From Symbiodinium natans (Eukaryota > Sar > Dinophyceae > Suessiales > Symbiodiniaceae): DNA of 64,000 nucleotides. Positions 21,196 through 31,739 of the stretch are shown one piece after another. How positions within the stretch are numbered: position 1 is the first letter of the stretch; the number at the start of each line of letters is the position of its first letter. Location: assembly GCA_905221605.1 (NCBI GenBank), contig CAJNDS010002316.1, positions 147,001-211,000 of the forward strand, given 5' to 3'. A program made the position numbers and the translations under genes. Under the pieces are notes generated by a model. It did not search any database. It saw only the letters and a program-made list of their open reading frames with translations, and had not been told where the DNA came from.

Positions 21196-22830
21196 ATGGC
21201 TGAAGAGACTAAGGAGCAGAGCTGCGCGCAGTTCGCCTTGTTCGTGACACTGAAGATCATCGGCGTCCTGGTCGCCCTGTACTTCTTTCTGGCAGGTCTG
21301 AGCTTGATGGGAGGATCTTTCGGTGCTCTTGGAGGCAAGGGAGCAGGCGAGCTCTTCACGATCACTGACAACCCCATCGCAGGTCTCATGGTGGGAGTGT
21401 TGGCCACAGTCCTGGTGCAGTCATCCTCCACCAGCACAAGCATCGTGGTGGGTTTGGTGGGTGCCGATGTGTTGACTCCGCGCCAGGCAATCCCAATCAT
21501 CATGGGCGCCAACATCGGAACATCGGTGACCAACACCATCGTGTCAATGGCACATGCGGGAGATCGCCTGGAACTGGAGCGTGCCTTCTCCGGAGCAACC
21601 GTGCACGACATGTTCAACATGCTTTCCGTCCTGACGCTGCTCCCGTTGGAGATCATCACTGCCGCCATCTCCGGAGAAGGAGGCCTGCTCTATTGGATCT
21701 CCCGGGGCTTGACGGAAGCAGCCGTTGGCGGAGCAGAGACGGACCTGACCTTCCCATCCCCAACCAAGGAGATTGTGAGCCCATTGGTGAAGGCATTCCT
21801 GTCCAAGGACAAGAACGTCGTGAAGGCCTTGTCCTTTGGTGAGCCTCCTGCCTACACAATGCCCTCAGGCTCCGGCACGTACTACTGCGTGAGTTCAGCC
21901 ATGAGCTCGGCTTGGAAGAAGGTTGCGGAGGATGCCTACGAGGGCTTGACAAGCTGCAGTGGCTTCGCAAACGAATGTGCTGACGGTAGCAGCTGCTACA
22001 CGGATGCCGGCGACTACTACACGAATGAGATTGCTGGTGCCAGGCTCATCGGCAAGGGCTTCCTGAAAGAGGCAGGCGACGTGGCGGGCGGCATCATCGG
22101 GCTCATCATTTCGCTGGTGGTGCTGTGCACTGCTTTGTACGTCTTGGTGCGGCTCTTGCAGAGCCTCGTGATGGGCCAGGCAAAGAAGGTGATCATGAAG
22201 GGCACCAACATGAACGACTACTTGGCCATGTTGCTAGGTCTGGTGATCACGATCATTGTGCAGTCAAGCTCTGTGACCACGTCTGCCTTGACTCCTCTTG
22301 TTGGCATCGGAGTTCTTCCTGTGCACAAGATGTTGCCCATGACTCTTGGGGCCAACATCGGCACAACCTGCACTTCCATCCTGGCTGCCTTTGCTGTCAT
22401 GAAGTTCAACAGCATCCAGATTGCCTTCTGCCACCTGCTCTTCAATCTGATTGGGATCCTCATCTGGTTCCCAGTGCCTCTGATGCGCAGGGTGATTGTG
22501 CGAGCCGCTTGCACCCTTGGCTTCTACGCCTCATACTGGCGCCTGGTGCCCCTCATCTACATCCTGGTGATGTTCGTGGCCGTGCCAGGTGTTTCCCTGG
22601 GCATTTCTTTGCTCTATTCAGCCAGCGTGGCTGCAGGCGTCGTTTGCACAATCCTGGCTCTGGGTGTAGTGGGTGCATTCATCTACTGGTGGGTGCGCAT
22701 GGGTGGCTGCTACAAGGTCGTGAGCCAGGAGGAGCGGGACGCACGCAAGGCCGAGATCGAGGAGGAGATGGGTGTTGCGGGTGAGAAGAAGGCAGCTCCA
22801 GAAGACGCAGCCCCAGCCGAAGCTGTATAA
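21196..22830 (+). CDS. Na+/phosphate cotransporter, copy 1
   Basis: A 544-residue membrane protein of the SLC34/NptA (Na_Pi_cotrans) family, which imports inorganic phosphate with sodium. It shows the family's inverted duplication: QSSSTSTS at residue 75 with GANIGTS at 104, and QSSSVTTS at 356 with GANIGTT at 385. These are the paired QSSS motifs that form the substrate site. Between the halves is a hydrophilic loop (about 185-290) with cysteines at 231, 254, 261 and 267, as in the large extracellular loop of animal NaPi-II. The C-terminal tail is charged (EERDARKAEIEEEM). The start is the ATG preceded by GCTCAAG; the frame is open upstream but has no earlier in-frame ATG. No introns. Distinguishing residues: PLMRR at 427-431 and WVRMGG at 499-504. 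Confidence 0.95.
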   Translation: MAEETKEQSCAQFALFVTLKIIGVLVALYFFLAGLSLMGGSFGALGGKGAGELFTITDNPIAGLMVGVLATVLVQSSSTSTSIVVGLVGADVLTPRQAIPIIMGANIGTSVTNTIVSMAHAGDRLELERAFSGATVHDMFNMLSVLTLLPLEIITAAISGEGGLLYWISRGLTEAAVGGAETDLTFPSPTKEIVSPLVKAFLSKDKNVVKALSFGEPPAYTMPSGSGTYYCVSSAMSSAWKKVAEDAYEGLTSCSGFANECADGSSCYTDAGDYYTNEIAGARLIGKGFLKEAGDVAGGIIGLIISLVVLCTALYVLVRLLQSLVMGQAKKVIMKGTNMNDYLAMLLGLVITIIVQSSSVTTSALTPLVGIGVLPVHKMLPMTLGANIGTTCTSILAAFAVMKFNSIQIAFCHLLFNLIGILIWFPVPLMRRVIVRAACTLGFYASYWRLVPLIYILVMFVAVPGVSLGISLLYSASVAAGVVCTILALGVVGAFIYWWVRMGGCYKVVSQEERDARKAEIEEEMGVAGEKKAAPEDAAPAEAV

Positions 22831-22848
22831 AGTCTGTACGTCCAGACT
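22831..22848 (+). other. Hairpin directly after the stop codon
   Basis: AGTCTG and CAGACT pair across a six-base loop immediately after TAA. Present in all five copies; copy 5 has a loop change (TATGTC) that leaves the stem intact. A second imperfect stem, GGTCCTTG...CAAGGAACC, follows at about 22889. Possibly a 3' UTR structure. Confidence 0.5.
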
Positions 22849-23826
22849 TGCTGCAGAGCGACGAGCGTTAAACTTTTCTTTTCCACGGTCCTTGTAAAAC
22901 AAGGAACCTTGTTATTTGAAGGGGGCCGAGGGGCTGGAACTCCGGCAGTACGCTCTTCGATGTCCCCTGCATGCCGGCCTTGCGCGCGCGCGCTGACTGA
23001 GCGCGCCGTTTGCGCGGGGTTGTGATGGTGGATCGGAGATGGGTTGCGGGTGACGCAGTTGCTACGTAACCCATTTTTTTGTGCCAAACCGTACTCTTGA
23101 ACGGCCTGCGGCGCTGCGCGAAACGCAGCGCGGCCGGAGCTTCTTTGAACCTGCACATTGTGCTGTTGCGTGGAGCTTTGGAGAAGTTCCTCTGCAGCGG
23201 TTCATGGCTGCTCGCCCAACTGTGCAAAAATTCAGGTATCTATGTGCAGCCCTTCTACTGTGTAGGTAATGACATGGAGATTGGAATCCAAGTGAGAGCC
23301 AGAGAGCCTGACAGCCGTTCAGGTCTAGCTGCCAGATGGGGGGTGGGGGAGAGCTTCCGTTTCCGCTGCGATTTGAGGTGACAGCCTGCAGCGCTGCTTC
23401 TCAGAATCGCATGTGCTCGGATCTCAGCTTGTCTTCAGCTTGTATGCTTCAGAGAGACGCGTTGTGATATCGCGCGAGTGTAGACTTGCAGCACTTTGCA
23501 TATTTGACACTGGATCAGCGCAGCAGTCCAGGTTGTTCAGAAAGTTGGTTGACTGACTCACTGCATGTGTTGGACCAGCCAACAAGGCCTGGAACATGCG
23601 CTTGTGGCAAGTATCGAGCAGCTCAGCAGGCCCGAGCTCAAGACACTGTGGGCATGTCTCGTGGATCCACAGTTTTGTTTTTTGCACGTGCAGTGCCTCT
23701 GTCGATCAAAGTTTGAGAGACCCTTGTCGCGTGCGAAAGGCCTGTCAAGAAGGTTTTGCCTGAAGCTTCTTGGCTCTACAGCGCGCTCCATCTCAGCCTA
23801 TCCGCGTCATCGCACGCTCGCTCAAG
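22849..23826. other. Spacer between cotransporter copies 1 and 2
   Basis: Contains a GC palindrome (GCGCGC, TGACTGA, GCGCGC near 22983-23006), a T run in CCCATTTTTTTGTG (about 23069), and GTTTTGTTTTTTGCACGTGC (about 23669) in a T-rich context upstream of the next gene. No ORF here is convincing. The same spacer recurs between the other copies. No TATA box was seen, as is usual for dinoflagellates. Confidence 0.5.
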
Positions 23827-25460
23827 ATGGCTGAAGAGACTAAGGAGCAGAGCTGCGCGCAGTTCGCCTTGTTCGTGACACTGAAGATCATCGGCGTCCT
23901 GGTCGCCCTGTACTTCTTTCTGGCAGGTCTGAGCTTGATGGGAGGATCTTTCGGTGCTCTTGGAGGCAAGGGAGCAGGCGAGCTCTTCACGATCACTGAC
24001 AACCCCATCGCAGGTCTCATGGTGGGAGTGTTGGCCACAGTCCTGGTGCAGTCATCCTCCACCAGCACAAGCATTGTGGTGGGTTTGGTGGGTGCCGATG
24101 TGTTGACTCCGCGCCAGGCAATCCCAATCATCATGGGCGCCAACATCGGAACATCGGTGACCAACACCATCGTGTCAATGGCACATGCGGGAGATCGCCT
24201 GGAACTGGAGCGTGCCTTCTCCGGAGCAACCGTGCACGACATGTTCAACATGCTTTCCGTCCTGACGCTGCTCCCGTTGGAGATCATCACTGCCGCCATC
24301 TCCGGAGAAGGAGGCCTGCTCTATTGGATCTCCCGGGGCTTGACGGAAGCAGCCGTTGGCGGAGCAGAGACGGACCTGACCTTCCCATCCCCAACCAAGG
24401 AGATTGTGAGCCCATTGGTGAAGGCATTCCTGTCCAAGGACAAGAACGTCGTGAAGGCCTTGTCCTTTGGTGAGCCTCCTGCCTACACAATGCCCTCAGG
24501 CTCCGGCACGTACTACTGCGTGAGTTCAGCCATGAGCTCGGCTTGGAAGAAGGTTGCGGAGGATGCCTACGAGGGCTTGACAAGCTGCAGTGGCTTCGCA
24601 AACGAATGTGCTGACGGTAGCAGCTGCTACACGGATGCCGGCGACTACTACACCAATGAGATTCCGGTGCCAGGCTCATCGGCAAGGGCTTCCTGAAAGA
24701 GGCAGGCGACGTGGCGGGCGGCATCATCGGGCTCATCATTTCGCTGGTGGTGCTGTGCACAGCTCTGTACGTCTTGGTGCGGCTCTTGCAGAGCCTCGTG
24801 ATGGGCCAGGCAAAGAAGGTGATCATGAAGGGCACCAACATGAACGACTACTTGGCCATGTTGCTAGGTCTGGTGATCACGATCATTGTGCAGTCGAGCT
24901 CTGTGACCACGTCTGCCTTGACTCCTCTTGTTGGCATCGGAGTTCTTCCTGTGCACAAGATGTTGCCCATGACTCTTGGGGCCAACATCGGCACAACCTG
25001 CACTTCCATCCTGGCTGCCTTTGCTGTCATGAAGTTCAACAGCATCCAGATTGCCTTCTGCCACCTGCTCTTCAATCTGATTGGGATCCTCATCTGGTTC
25101 CCAGTGCCTGTGATGCGCAGGGTGATTGTGCGAGCCGCCTGCACCCTTGGCTTCTACGCCTCATACTGGCGCCTGGTGCCCCTCATCTACATCCTGGTGA
25201 TGTTCGTGGCCGTGCCAGGTGTTTCCCTGGGCATTTCTTTGCTCTATTCAGCCAGCGTGGCTGCAGGTGTCGTTTGCACAATCCTGGCTCTGGGTGTAGT
25301 GGGCGCATTCATCTACTGGTGGGTGCGCTTGGGCGGCTGCTACAAGGTCGTGAGCCAGGAGGAGCGGGACGCACGCAAGGCCGAGATCGAGGAGGAGATG
25401 GGTGTTGCGGGTGAGAAGAAGGCAGCTCCAGAAGATGCAGCCCCAGCCGAAGCTGTGTAA
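23827..25460 (+). pseudogene. Na+/phosphate cotransporter, copy 2 (frameshifted)
   Basis: Collinear with the other copies, but one G is missing after codon 279: ATTCCGGTG at 24661 where copy 3 has ATTGCCGGTG. The frame ends at 24694-24696 after about 290 residues, within the extracellular loop, so the second QSSS half is lost. Sequence after the deletion is intact and would encode the rest of the protein. It is either a recent pseudogene or an assembly error; the near-identity of the copies makes both possible. Confidence 0.85.
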
Positions 25461-26455
25461 AGTCTGTACGTCCAGACTTGCTGCAGAGCGACGAGCGTTG
25501 AACTTTTCTTTTCCACGGTCCTTGTAAAACAAGGAACCTTGTTATTTGAAGGGGGCCGAGGGGCTGGAACTCCGGCAGTACGCTCTTCGATGTCCCCTGC
25601 ATGCCGGCCTTGCGCGCGCGCGCTGACTGAGCGCGCCGTTTGCGCGGGGTTGTGATGGTGGATCGGAGATGGGTTGCGGGTGACGCAGTTGCTACGTAAC
25701 CCATTTTTTTGTGCCAAACCGTACTCTTGAACGGCCTGCGGCGCTGCGCGAAACGCAGTGCGGCCGGAGCTTCTTTGAACCCGCACATTGTGCTGTTGCG
25801 TGGAGCTTTGGGGAAGTTCCTCTGCAGCGGTTCATGGCTGCTCGCCCAACTGTGCAAAAATTCAGGTATCTATGTGCAGCCCTTCTGCTGTGTAGGTAAT
25901 GACATGGAGATTGGAATCCAAGTGAGAGCCAGAGAGCCTGACAGCCGTTCAGGTCTAGCTGCCAGATGGGGGGTGGGGGAGAGCTTCCGTTTCCGCTGCG
26001 ATTTGAGGTGACAGCCTGCAGCGCTGCTTCTCAGAATCGCATGTGCTCGGATCTCAGCTTGTCTTCAGCTTGTATGCTTCAGAGAGACGCGTTGTGATAT
26101 CGCGCGAGTGTAGACTTGCAGCACTTTGCATGTTTGACACTGGATCAGCGCAGCAGTCCAGGTTGTTCAGAAAGTTGGTTGACTGACTCACTGCATGTGT
26201 TGGACCAGCCAACAAGGCCTGGAACATGCGCTTGTGGCAAGTATCGAGCTCAGCAGGCCCGAGCTCAAGACACTGTGGGCATGTCTCGTGGATCCACAGT
26301 TTTGTTTTTTGCACGTGCAGTGCCTCTGTCGATCAAAGTTTGAGAGACCCTTGTCGCGTGCGAAAGGCCTGTCAAGAAGGTTTTGCCTGAAGCTTCTTGG
26401 CTCAAAACAGCGCGCTCGATCTCAGCCTATCCGCGTCATCGCACGCCCGCTCAAG

Positions 26456-28090
26456 ATGGCTGAAGAGACGAAGGAGCAGAGCTGTGCGCAGTTCGCCTTG
26501 TTCGTGACGCTGAAGATCATCGGCGTCCTGGTCGCCCTGTACTTCTTTCTGGCAGGTCTGAGCTTGATGGGAGGATCTTTCGGTGCTCTTGGAGGCAAGG
26601 GAGCAGGCGAGCTCTTCACGATCACTGACAACCCCATCGCAGGTCTCATGGTGGGAGTGTTGGCCACAGTCCTGGTGCAGTCATCCTCCACCAGCACAAG
26701 CATCGTGGTGGGTTTGGTGGGTGCCGATGTGTTGACTCCGCGCCAGGCAATCCCAATCATCATGGGCGCCAACATCGGAACATCGGTGACCAACACCATC
26801 GTGTCAATGGCACATGCGGGAGATCGCCTGGAACTGGAGCGTGCCTTCTCCGGAGCAACCGTGCACGACATGTTCAACATGCTTTCCGTCCTGACGCTGC
26901 TCCCGTTGGAGATCATCACTGCTGCAATCTCCGGTGAAGGAGGCCTGCTCTATTGGATCTCCCGGGGGTTGACGGAAGCAGCCGTTGGCGGAGCAGAGAC
27001 GGACCTGACCTTCCCATCCCCAACCAAGGAGATTGTGAGCCCATTGGTGAAGGCATTCCTGTCCAAGGACAAGAACGTCGTGAAGGCCTTGTCCTTTGGT
27101 GAGCCTCCTGCCTACACGATGCCCTCAGGCTCCGGCACGTACTACTGCGTGAGTTCAGCCATGAGCTCGGCTTGGAAGAAGGTTGCGGAGGATGCCTACG
27201 AGGGCTTGACAAGCTGCAGTGGCTTCGCAAACGAATGTGCTGACGGTAGCAGCTGCTACACGGATGCCGGCGACTACTACACCAACGAGATTGCCGGTGC
27301 CAGGCTCATCGGCAAGGGCTTCCTGAAAGAGGCAGGCGACGTGGCGGGCGGCATCATCGGGCTCATCATTTCGCTGGTGGTGCTGTGTACAGCTCTGTAC
27401 GTCTTGGTGCGGCTCTTGCAGAGCCTCGTGATGGGCCAGGCAAAGAAGGTGATCATGAAGGGCACCAACATGAACGACTACTTGGCCATGTTGCTAGGTC
27501 TGGTGATCACGATCATTGTGCAGTCAAGCTCTGTGACCACGTCTGCCTTGACTCCTCTTGTTGGCATCGGAGTTCTTCCTGTGCACAAGATGTTGCCCAT
27601 GACTCTTGGGGCCAACATCGGCACAACCTGCACTTCCATCCTGGCTGCCTTTGCTGTCATGAAGTTCAACAGCATCCAGATTGCCTTCTGCCACCTGCTC
27701 TTCAATCTGATTGGGATCCTCATCTGGTTCCCAGTGCCTGTGATGCGCAGGGTGATTGTGCGAGCCGCCTGCACCCTTGGCTTCTACGCCTCATACTGGC
27801 GCCTGGTGCCCCTCATCTACATCCTGGTGATGTTCGTGGCCGTGCCAGGTGTTTCCCTGGGCATTTCTTTGCTCTATTCAGCCAGCGTGGCTGCAGGTGT
27901 CGTTTGCACAATCCTGGCTCTGGGTGTAGTGGGCGCATTCATCTACTGGTGGGTGCGCTTGGGCGGCTGCTACAAGGTCGTGAGCCAGGAGGAGCGGGAC
28001 GCACGCAAGGCCGAGATCGAGGAGGAGATGGGTGTTGCGGGTGAGAAGAAGGCAGCTCCAGAAGATGCAGCCCCAGCCGAAGCTGTGTAA
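26456..28090 (+). CDS. Na+/phosphate cotransporter, copy 3
   Basis: 544 residues with both QSSS and GANIGT motif pairs. The open frame extends about 87 codons upstream of the ATG because of spacer differences (CTCAAAACAG replaces CTCTACAG), but the start is taken at MAEETKEQ as in the other copies. Distinguishing residues: PVMRR at 427-431 and WVRLGG at 499-504, the latter shared with copy 2. Confidence 0.95.
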   Translation: MAEETKEQSCAQFALFVTLKIIGVLVALYFFLAGLSLMGGSFGALGGKGAGELFTITDNPIAGLMVGVLATVLVQSSSTSTSIVVGLVGADVLTPRQAIPIIMGANIGTSVTNTIVSMAHAGDRLELERAFSGATVHDMFNMLSVLTLLPLEIITAAISGEGGLLYWISRGLTEAAVGGAETDLTFPSPTKEIVSPLVKAFLSKDKNVVKALSFGEPPAYTMPSGSGTYYCVSSAMSSAWKKVAEDAYEGLTSCSGFANECADGSSCYTDAGDYYTNEIAGARLIGKGFLKEAGDVAGGIIGLIISLVVLCTALYVLVRLLQSLVMGQAKKVIMKGTNMNDYLAMLLGLVITIIVQSSSVTTSALTPLVGIGVLPVHKMLPMTLGANIGTTCTSILAAFAVMKFNSIQIAFCHLLFNLIGILIWFPVPVMRRVIVRAACTLGFYASYWRLVPLIYILVMFVAVPGVSLGISLLYSASVAAGVVCTILALGVVGAFIYWWVRLGGCYKVVSQEERDARKAEIEEEMGVAGEKKAAPEDAAPAEAV

Positions 28091-29094
28091 AGTCTGTACG
28101 TCCAGACTTGCTGCAGAGCGACGAGCGTTGAACTTTTCTTTTCCACGGTCCTTGTAAAACAAGGAACCTTGTTATTTGAAGGGGGTCGAGGGGCTGGAAC
28201 TCCGGCAGTACGCTCTTCGATGTCCCCTGCATGCCGGCCTTGCGCGCGCGCGCTGACTGAGCGCGCCGTTTGCGCGGGGTTGTGATGGTGGATCGGAGAT
28301 GGGTTGCGGGTGACGCAGTTGCTACGTAACCCATTCTTTCGTGCCGCCACGTACTCTTGAACAGCCTGCGGCGCTGCGCGAAACGCAGTGCGGCCGGAGC
28401 TTCTTTGAACCCGCACATTGTGCTGTTGCGTGGAGCTCTGGAGAAGTTCCTCTGCAGCGGTTCATGGCTGCTCGCCCAACTGTGCAAAAATTCAGGTATC
28501 TATGTGCAGCCCTTCTGCTGTGTAGGTACTGACATGGAGATTGGAATCCAAGTGAGAGCCAGAGAGCCTGACAGCCGTTCAGGTCTAGCTGCCAGATGGG
28601 GGGTGGGGGAGAGCTTCCGTTTCCGCTGCGATTTGAGGTGACAGCCTGCAGCGCTGCTTCTCAGAATCGCATGTGCTCGGATCTCAGCTTGTCTTCAGCT
28701 TGTATGCTTCAGAGAGACGCGTTGTGACATCGCGCGAGTGTAGACTTGCAGCACTTTGCATGTTTGACACTGGATCAGCGCAGCAGTCCAGGCTGTTCAG
28801 AAAGTTGGTTGACTGACTGACTCACTGCATGTGTTGGACCAGCAAGCCAACAAGGCCTGGAACATGCGCTTGTGGCAAGTGTCGAGCAGCTCAGCAGGCC
28901 CGAGCTCAAGACACTGTGGGCATGTCTCGTGGATCCACAGTTTTGTTTTTTGCACGTGCAGTGCCTCTGTCGATCAAAGTTTGAGAGACCCTTGTCGCGT
29001 GCGAAAGGCCTGTCAAGAAGGTTTTGCCTGAAGCTTCTTGGCTCTACAGCGCGCTCGATCTCAGCCTATCCGCGTCATCGCACGCTCGCTCAAG

Positions 29095-30729
29095 ATGGCT
29101 GAAGAGACTAAGGAGCAGAGCTGCGCGCAGTTCGCCTTGTTCGTGACACTGAAGATCATCGGCGTCCTGGTCGCCCTGTACTTCTTTCTGGCAGGTCTGA
29201 GCTTGATGGGAGGATCTTTCGGTGCTCTTGGAGGCAAGGGAGCAGGCGAGCTCTTCACGATCACTGACAACCCCATCGCAGGTCTCATGGTGGGAGTGTT
29301 GGCCACAGTCCTGGTGCAGTCATCCTCCACCAGCACAAGCATCGTGGTGGGTTTGGTGGGTGCCGATGTGTTGACTCCGCGCCAGGCAATCCCAATCATC
29401 ATGGGCGCCAACATCGGAACATCGGTGACCAACACCATCGTGTCAATGGCACATGCGGGAGATCGCCTGGAACTGGAGCGTGCCTTCTCCGGAGCAACCG
29501 TGCACGACATGTTCAACATGCTTTCCGTCCTGACGCTGCTCCCGTTGGAGATCATCACTGCCGCCATCTCCGGTGAAGGAGGCCTGCTCTATTGGATCTC
29601 CCGGGGGTTGACGGAAGCAGCCGTTGGCGGAGCAGAGACGGACCTGACCTTCCCATCCCCAACCAAGGAGATTGTGAGCCCATTGGTGAAGGCATTCCTG
29701 TCCAAGGACAAGAACGTCGTGAAGGCCTTGTCCTTTGGTGAGCCTCCTGCCTACACGATGCCCTCAGGCTCCGGCACGTACTACTGCGTGAGTTCAGCCA
29801 TGAGCTCGGCTTGGAAGAAGGTTGCGGAGGATGCCTACGAGGGCTTGACAAGCTGCAGTGGCTTCGCAAACGAATGTGCTGACGGTAGCAGCTGCTACAC
29901 GGATGCCGGCGACTACTACACCAACGAGATTGCCGGTGCCAGGCTCATCGGCAAGGGCTTCCTGAAAGAGGCAGGCGACGTGGCGGGCGGCATCATCGGG
30001 CTCATCATTTCGCTGGTGGTGCTGTGTACAGCTCTGTACGTCTTGGTGCGGCTCTTGCAGAGCCTCGTGATGGGCCAGGCAAAGAAGGTGATCATGAAGG
30101 GCACCAACATGAACGACTACTTGGCCATGTTGCTAGGCCTGGTGATCACGATCATTGTGCAGTCAAGCTCTGTGACCACGTCTGCCTTGACTCCTCTTGT
30201 TGGCATCGGAGTTCTTCCTGTGCACAAGATGTTGCCCATGACTCTTGGGGCCAACATCGGCACAACCTGCACTTCCATCCTGGCTGCCTTTGCTGTCATG
30301 AAGTTCAACAGCATCCAGATTGCCTTCTGCCACCTGCTCTTCAATCTGATTGGGATCCTCATCTGGTTCCCAGTGCCTGTGATGCGCAGGGTGATTGTGC
30401 GAGCCGCCTGCACCCTTGGCTTCTACGCGTCATACTGGCGCCTGGTGCCCCTCATCTACATCCTGGTGATGTTCGTGGCCGTGCCAGGTGTTTCCCTGGG
30501 CATTTCTTTGCTCTATTCAGCCAGCGTGGCTGCAGGTGTCGTTTGCACAATCCTGGCTCTGGGTGTAGTGGGCGCATTCATCTACTGGTGGGTGCGCATG
30601 GGTGGCTGCTACAAGGTCGTGAGCCAGGAGGAGCGGGACGCACGCAAGGCCGAGATCGAGGAGGAGATGGGTGTTGCGGGTGAGAAGAAGGCAGCTCCAG
30701 AAGACGCAGCCCCAGCCGAAGCTGTGTAA
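29095..30729 (+). CDS. Na+/phosphate cotransporter, copy 4
   Basis: 544 residues, same architecture. It combines PVMRR (as in copies 2 and 3) with WVRMGG (as in copies 1 and 5), a mosaic pattern suggesting gene conversion or unequal exchange between copies. Confidence 0.95.
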   Translation: MAEETKEQSCAQFALFVTLKIIGVLVALYFFLAGLSLMGGSFGALGGKGAGELFTITDNPIAGLMVGVLATVLVQSSSTSTSIVVGLVGADVLTPRQAIPIIMGANIGTSVTNTIVSMAHAGDRLELERAFSGATVHDMFNMLSVLTLLPLEIITAAISGEGGLLYWISRGLTEAAVGGAETDLTFPSPTKEIVSPLVKAFLSKDKNVVKALSFGEPPAYTMPSGSGTYYCVSSAMSSAWKKVAEDAYEGLTSCSGFANECADGSSCYTDAGDYYTNEIAGARLIGKGFLKEAGDVAGGIIGLIISLVVLCTALYVLVRLLQSLVMGQAKKVIMKGTNMNDYLAMLLGLVITIIVQSSSVTTSALTPLVGIGVLPVHKMLPMTLGANIGTTCTSILAAFAVMKFNSIQIAFCHLLFNLIGILIWFPVPVMRRVIVRAACTLGFYASYWRLVPLIYILVMFVAVPGVSLGISLLYSASVAAGVVCTILALGVVGAFIYWWVRMGGCYKVVSQEERDARKAEIEEEMGVAGEKKAAPEDAAPAEAV

Positions 30730-31739
30730 AGTCTGTACGTCCAGACTTGCTGCAGAGCGACGAGCGTTAAACTTTTCTTTTCCACGGTCCTTGTAAAACA
30801 AGGAACCTTGTTATTTGAAGGGGGTCGAGGGGCTGGAACTCCGGCAGTACGCTCTTCGATGTCCCCTGCATGCCGGCCTTGCGCGCGCGCGCTGACTGAG
30901 CGCGCCGTTTGCGCGCGGTTGTGATGGTGGATCGGAGATGGGTTGCGGGTGACGCAGTTGCTATGTAACCCATTCTTTTGTGCCGCCACGTTCTCTTGAA
31001 CGGCCTGCGGCGCTGCGCGAAACGCAGCGCGGCCGGAGCTTCTTTGAACCCGCGCATTGTCACATTGTGCTGTTGCGTGGAGCTTTGGAGAAGTTCCTCC
31101 GCAGCGGTTCATGGCTGCTCGCCCAACTGTGCAAAAACTCAGGTATCTATGTGCAGCCCTTCTGCTGTGTAGGTAATGACATGGAGATTGGAATCCAAGT
31201 GAGAGCCAGAGAGCCTGACAGCCGTTCAGGTCTAGCTGCCAGATGGGGGGGGGGAGAGTTTCCGTTTCCGCTGCGATTTGAGGTGACAGCCTGCAGCGCT
31301 GCTTCTCAGTATCGCATGTGCTCGGATCTCAGCTTGTCTTCAGCTTGTATGCTTCAGAGAGACGCGTTGTGATATCGCGTGAGTGTAGACTTGCAGCACT
31401 TTGCATATTTGACACTGGATCAGCGCAGCAGTTCAGGTTGTTCAGAAAGTTGGTTGACTGACTGCCTCACTGCATGTGTTGGACCAGCAAGCCAACAAGG
31501 CCTGGAACACGCGCTTGTGGCAAGTATCGAGCAGCTCAGCAGGCCCGAGCTCATGACACTGTGGGCATGTCTCGTGGATCCACAGTTTTGTTTTTTGCAC
31601 GTGCAGTGCCTCTGTCGATCAAAGTTTGAGAGACCCTTGTCGCGTGCGAAAGGCCTGTCAAGAAGGTTTTGCCTGAAGCTTCTTGGCTCTACAGCGCGCT
31701 CGATCTCAGCCTATCCGCGTCATCGCACGCTCGCTCAAG

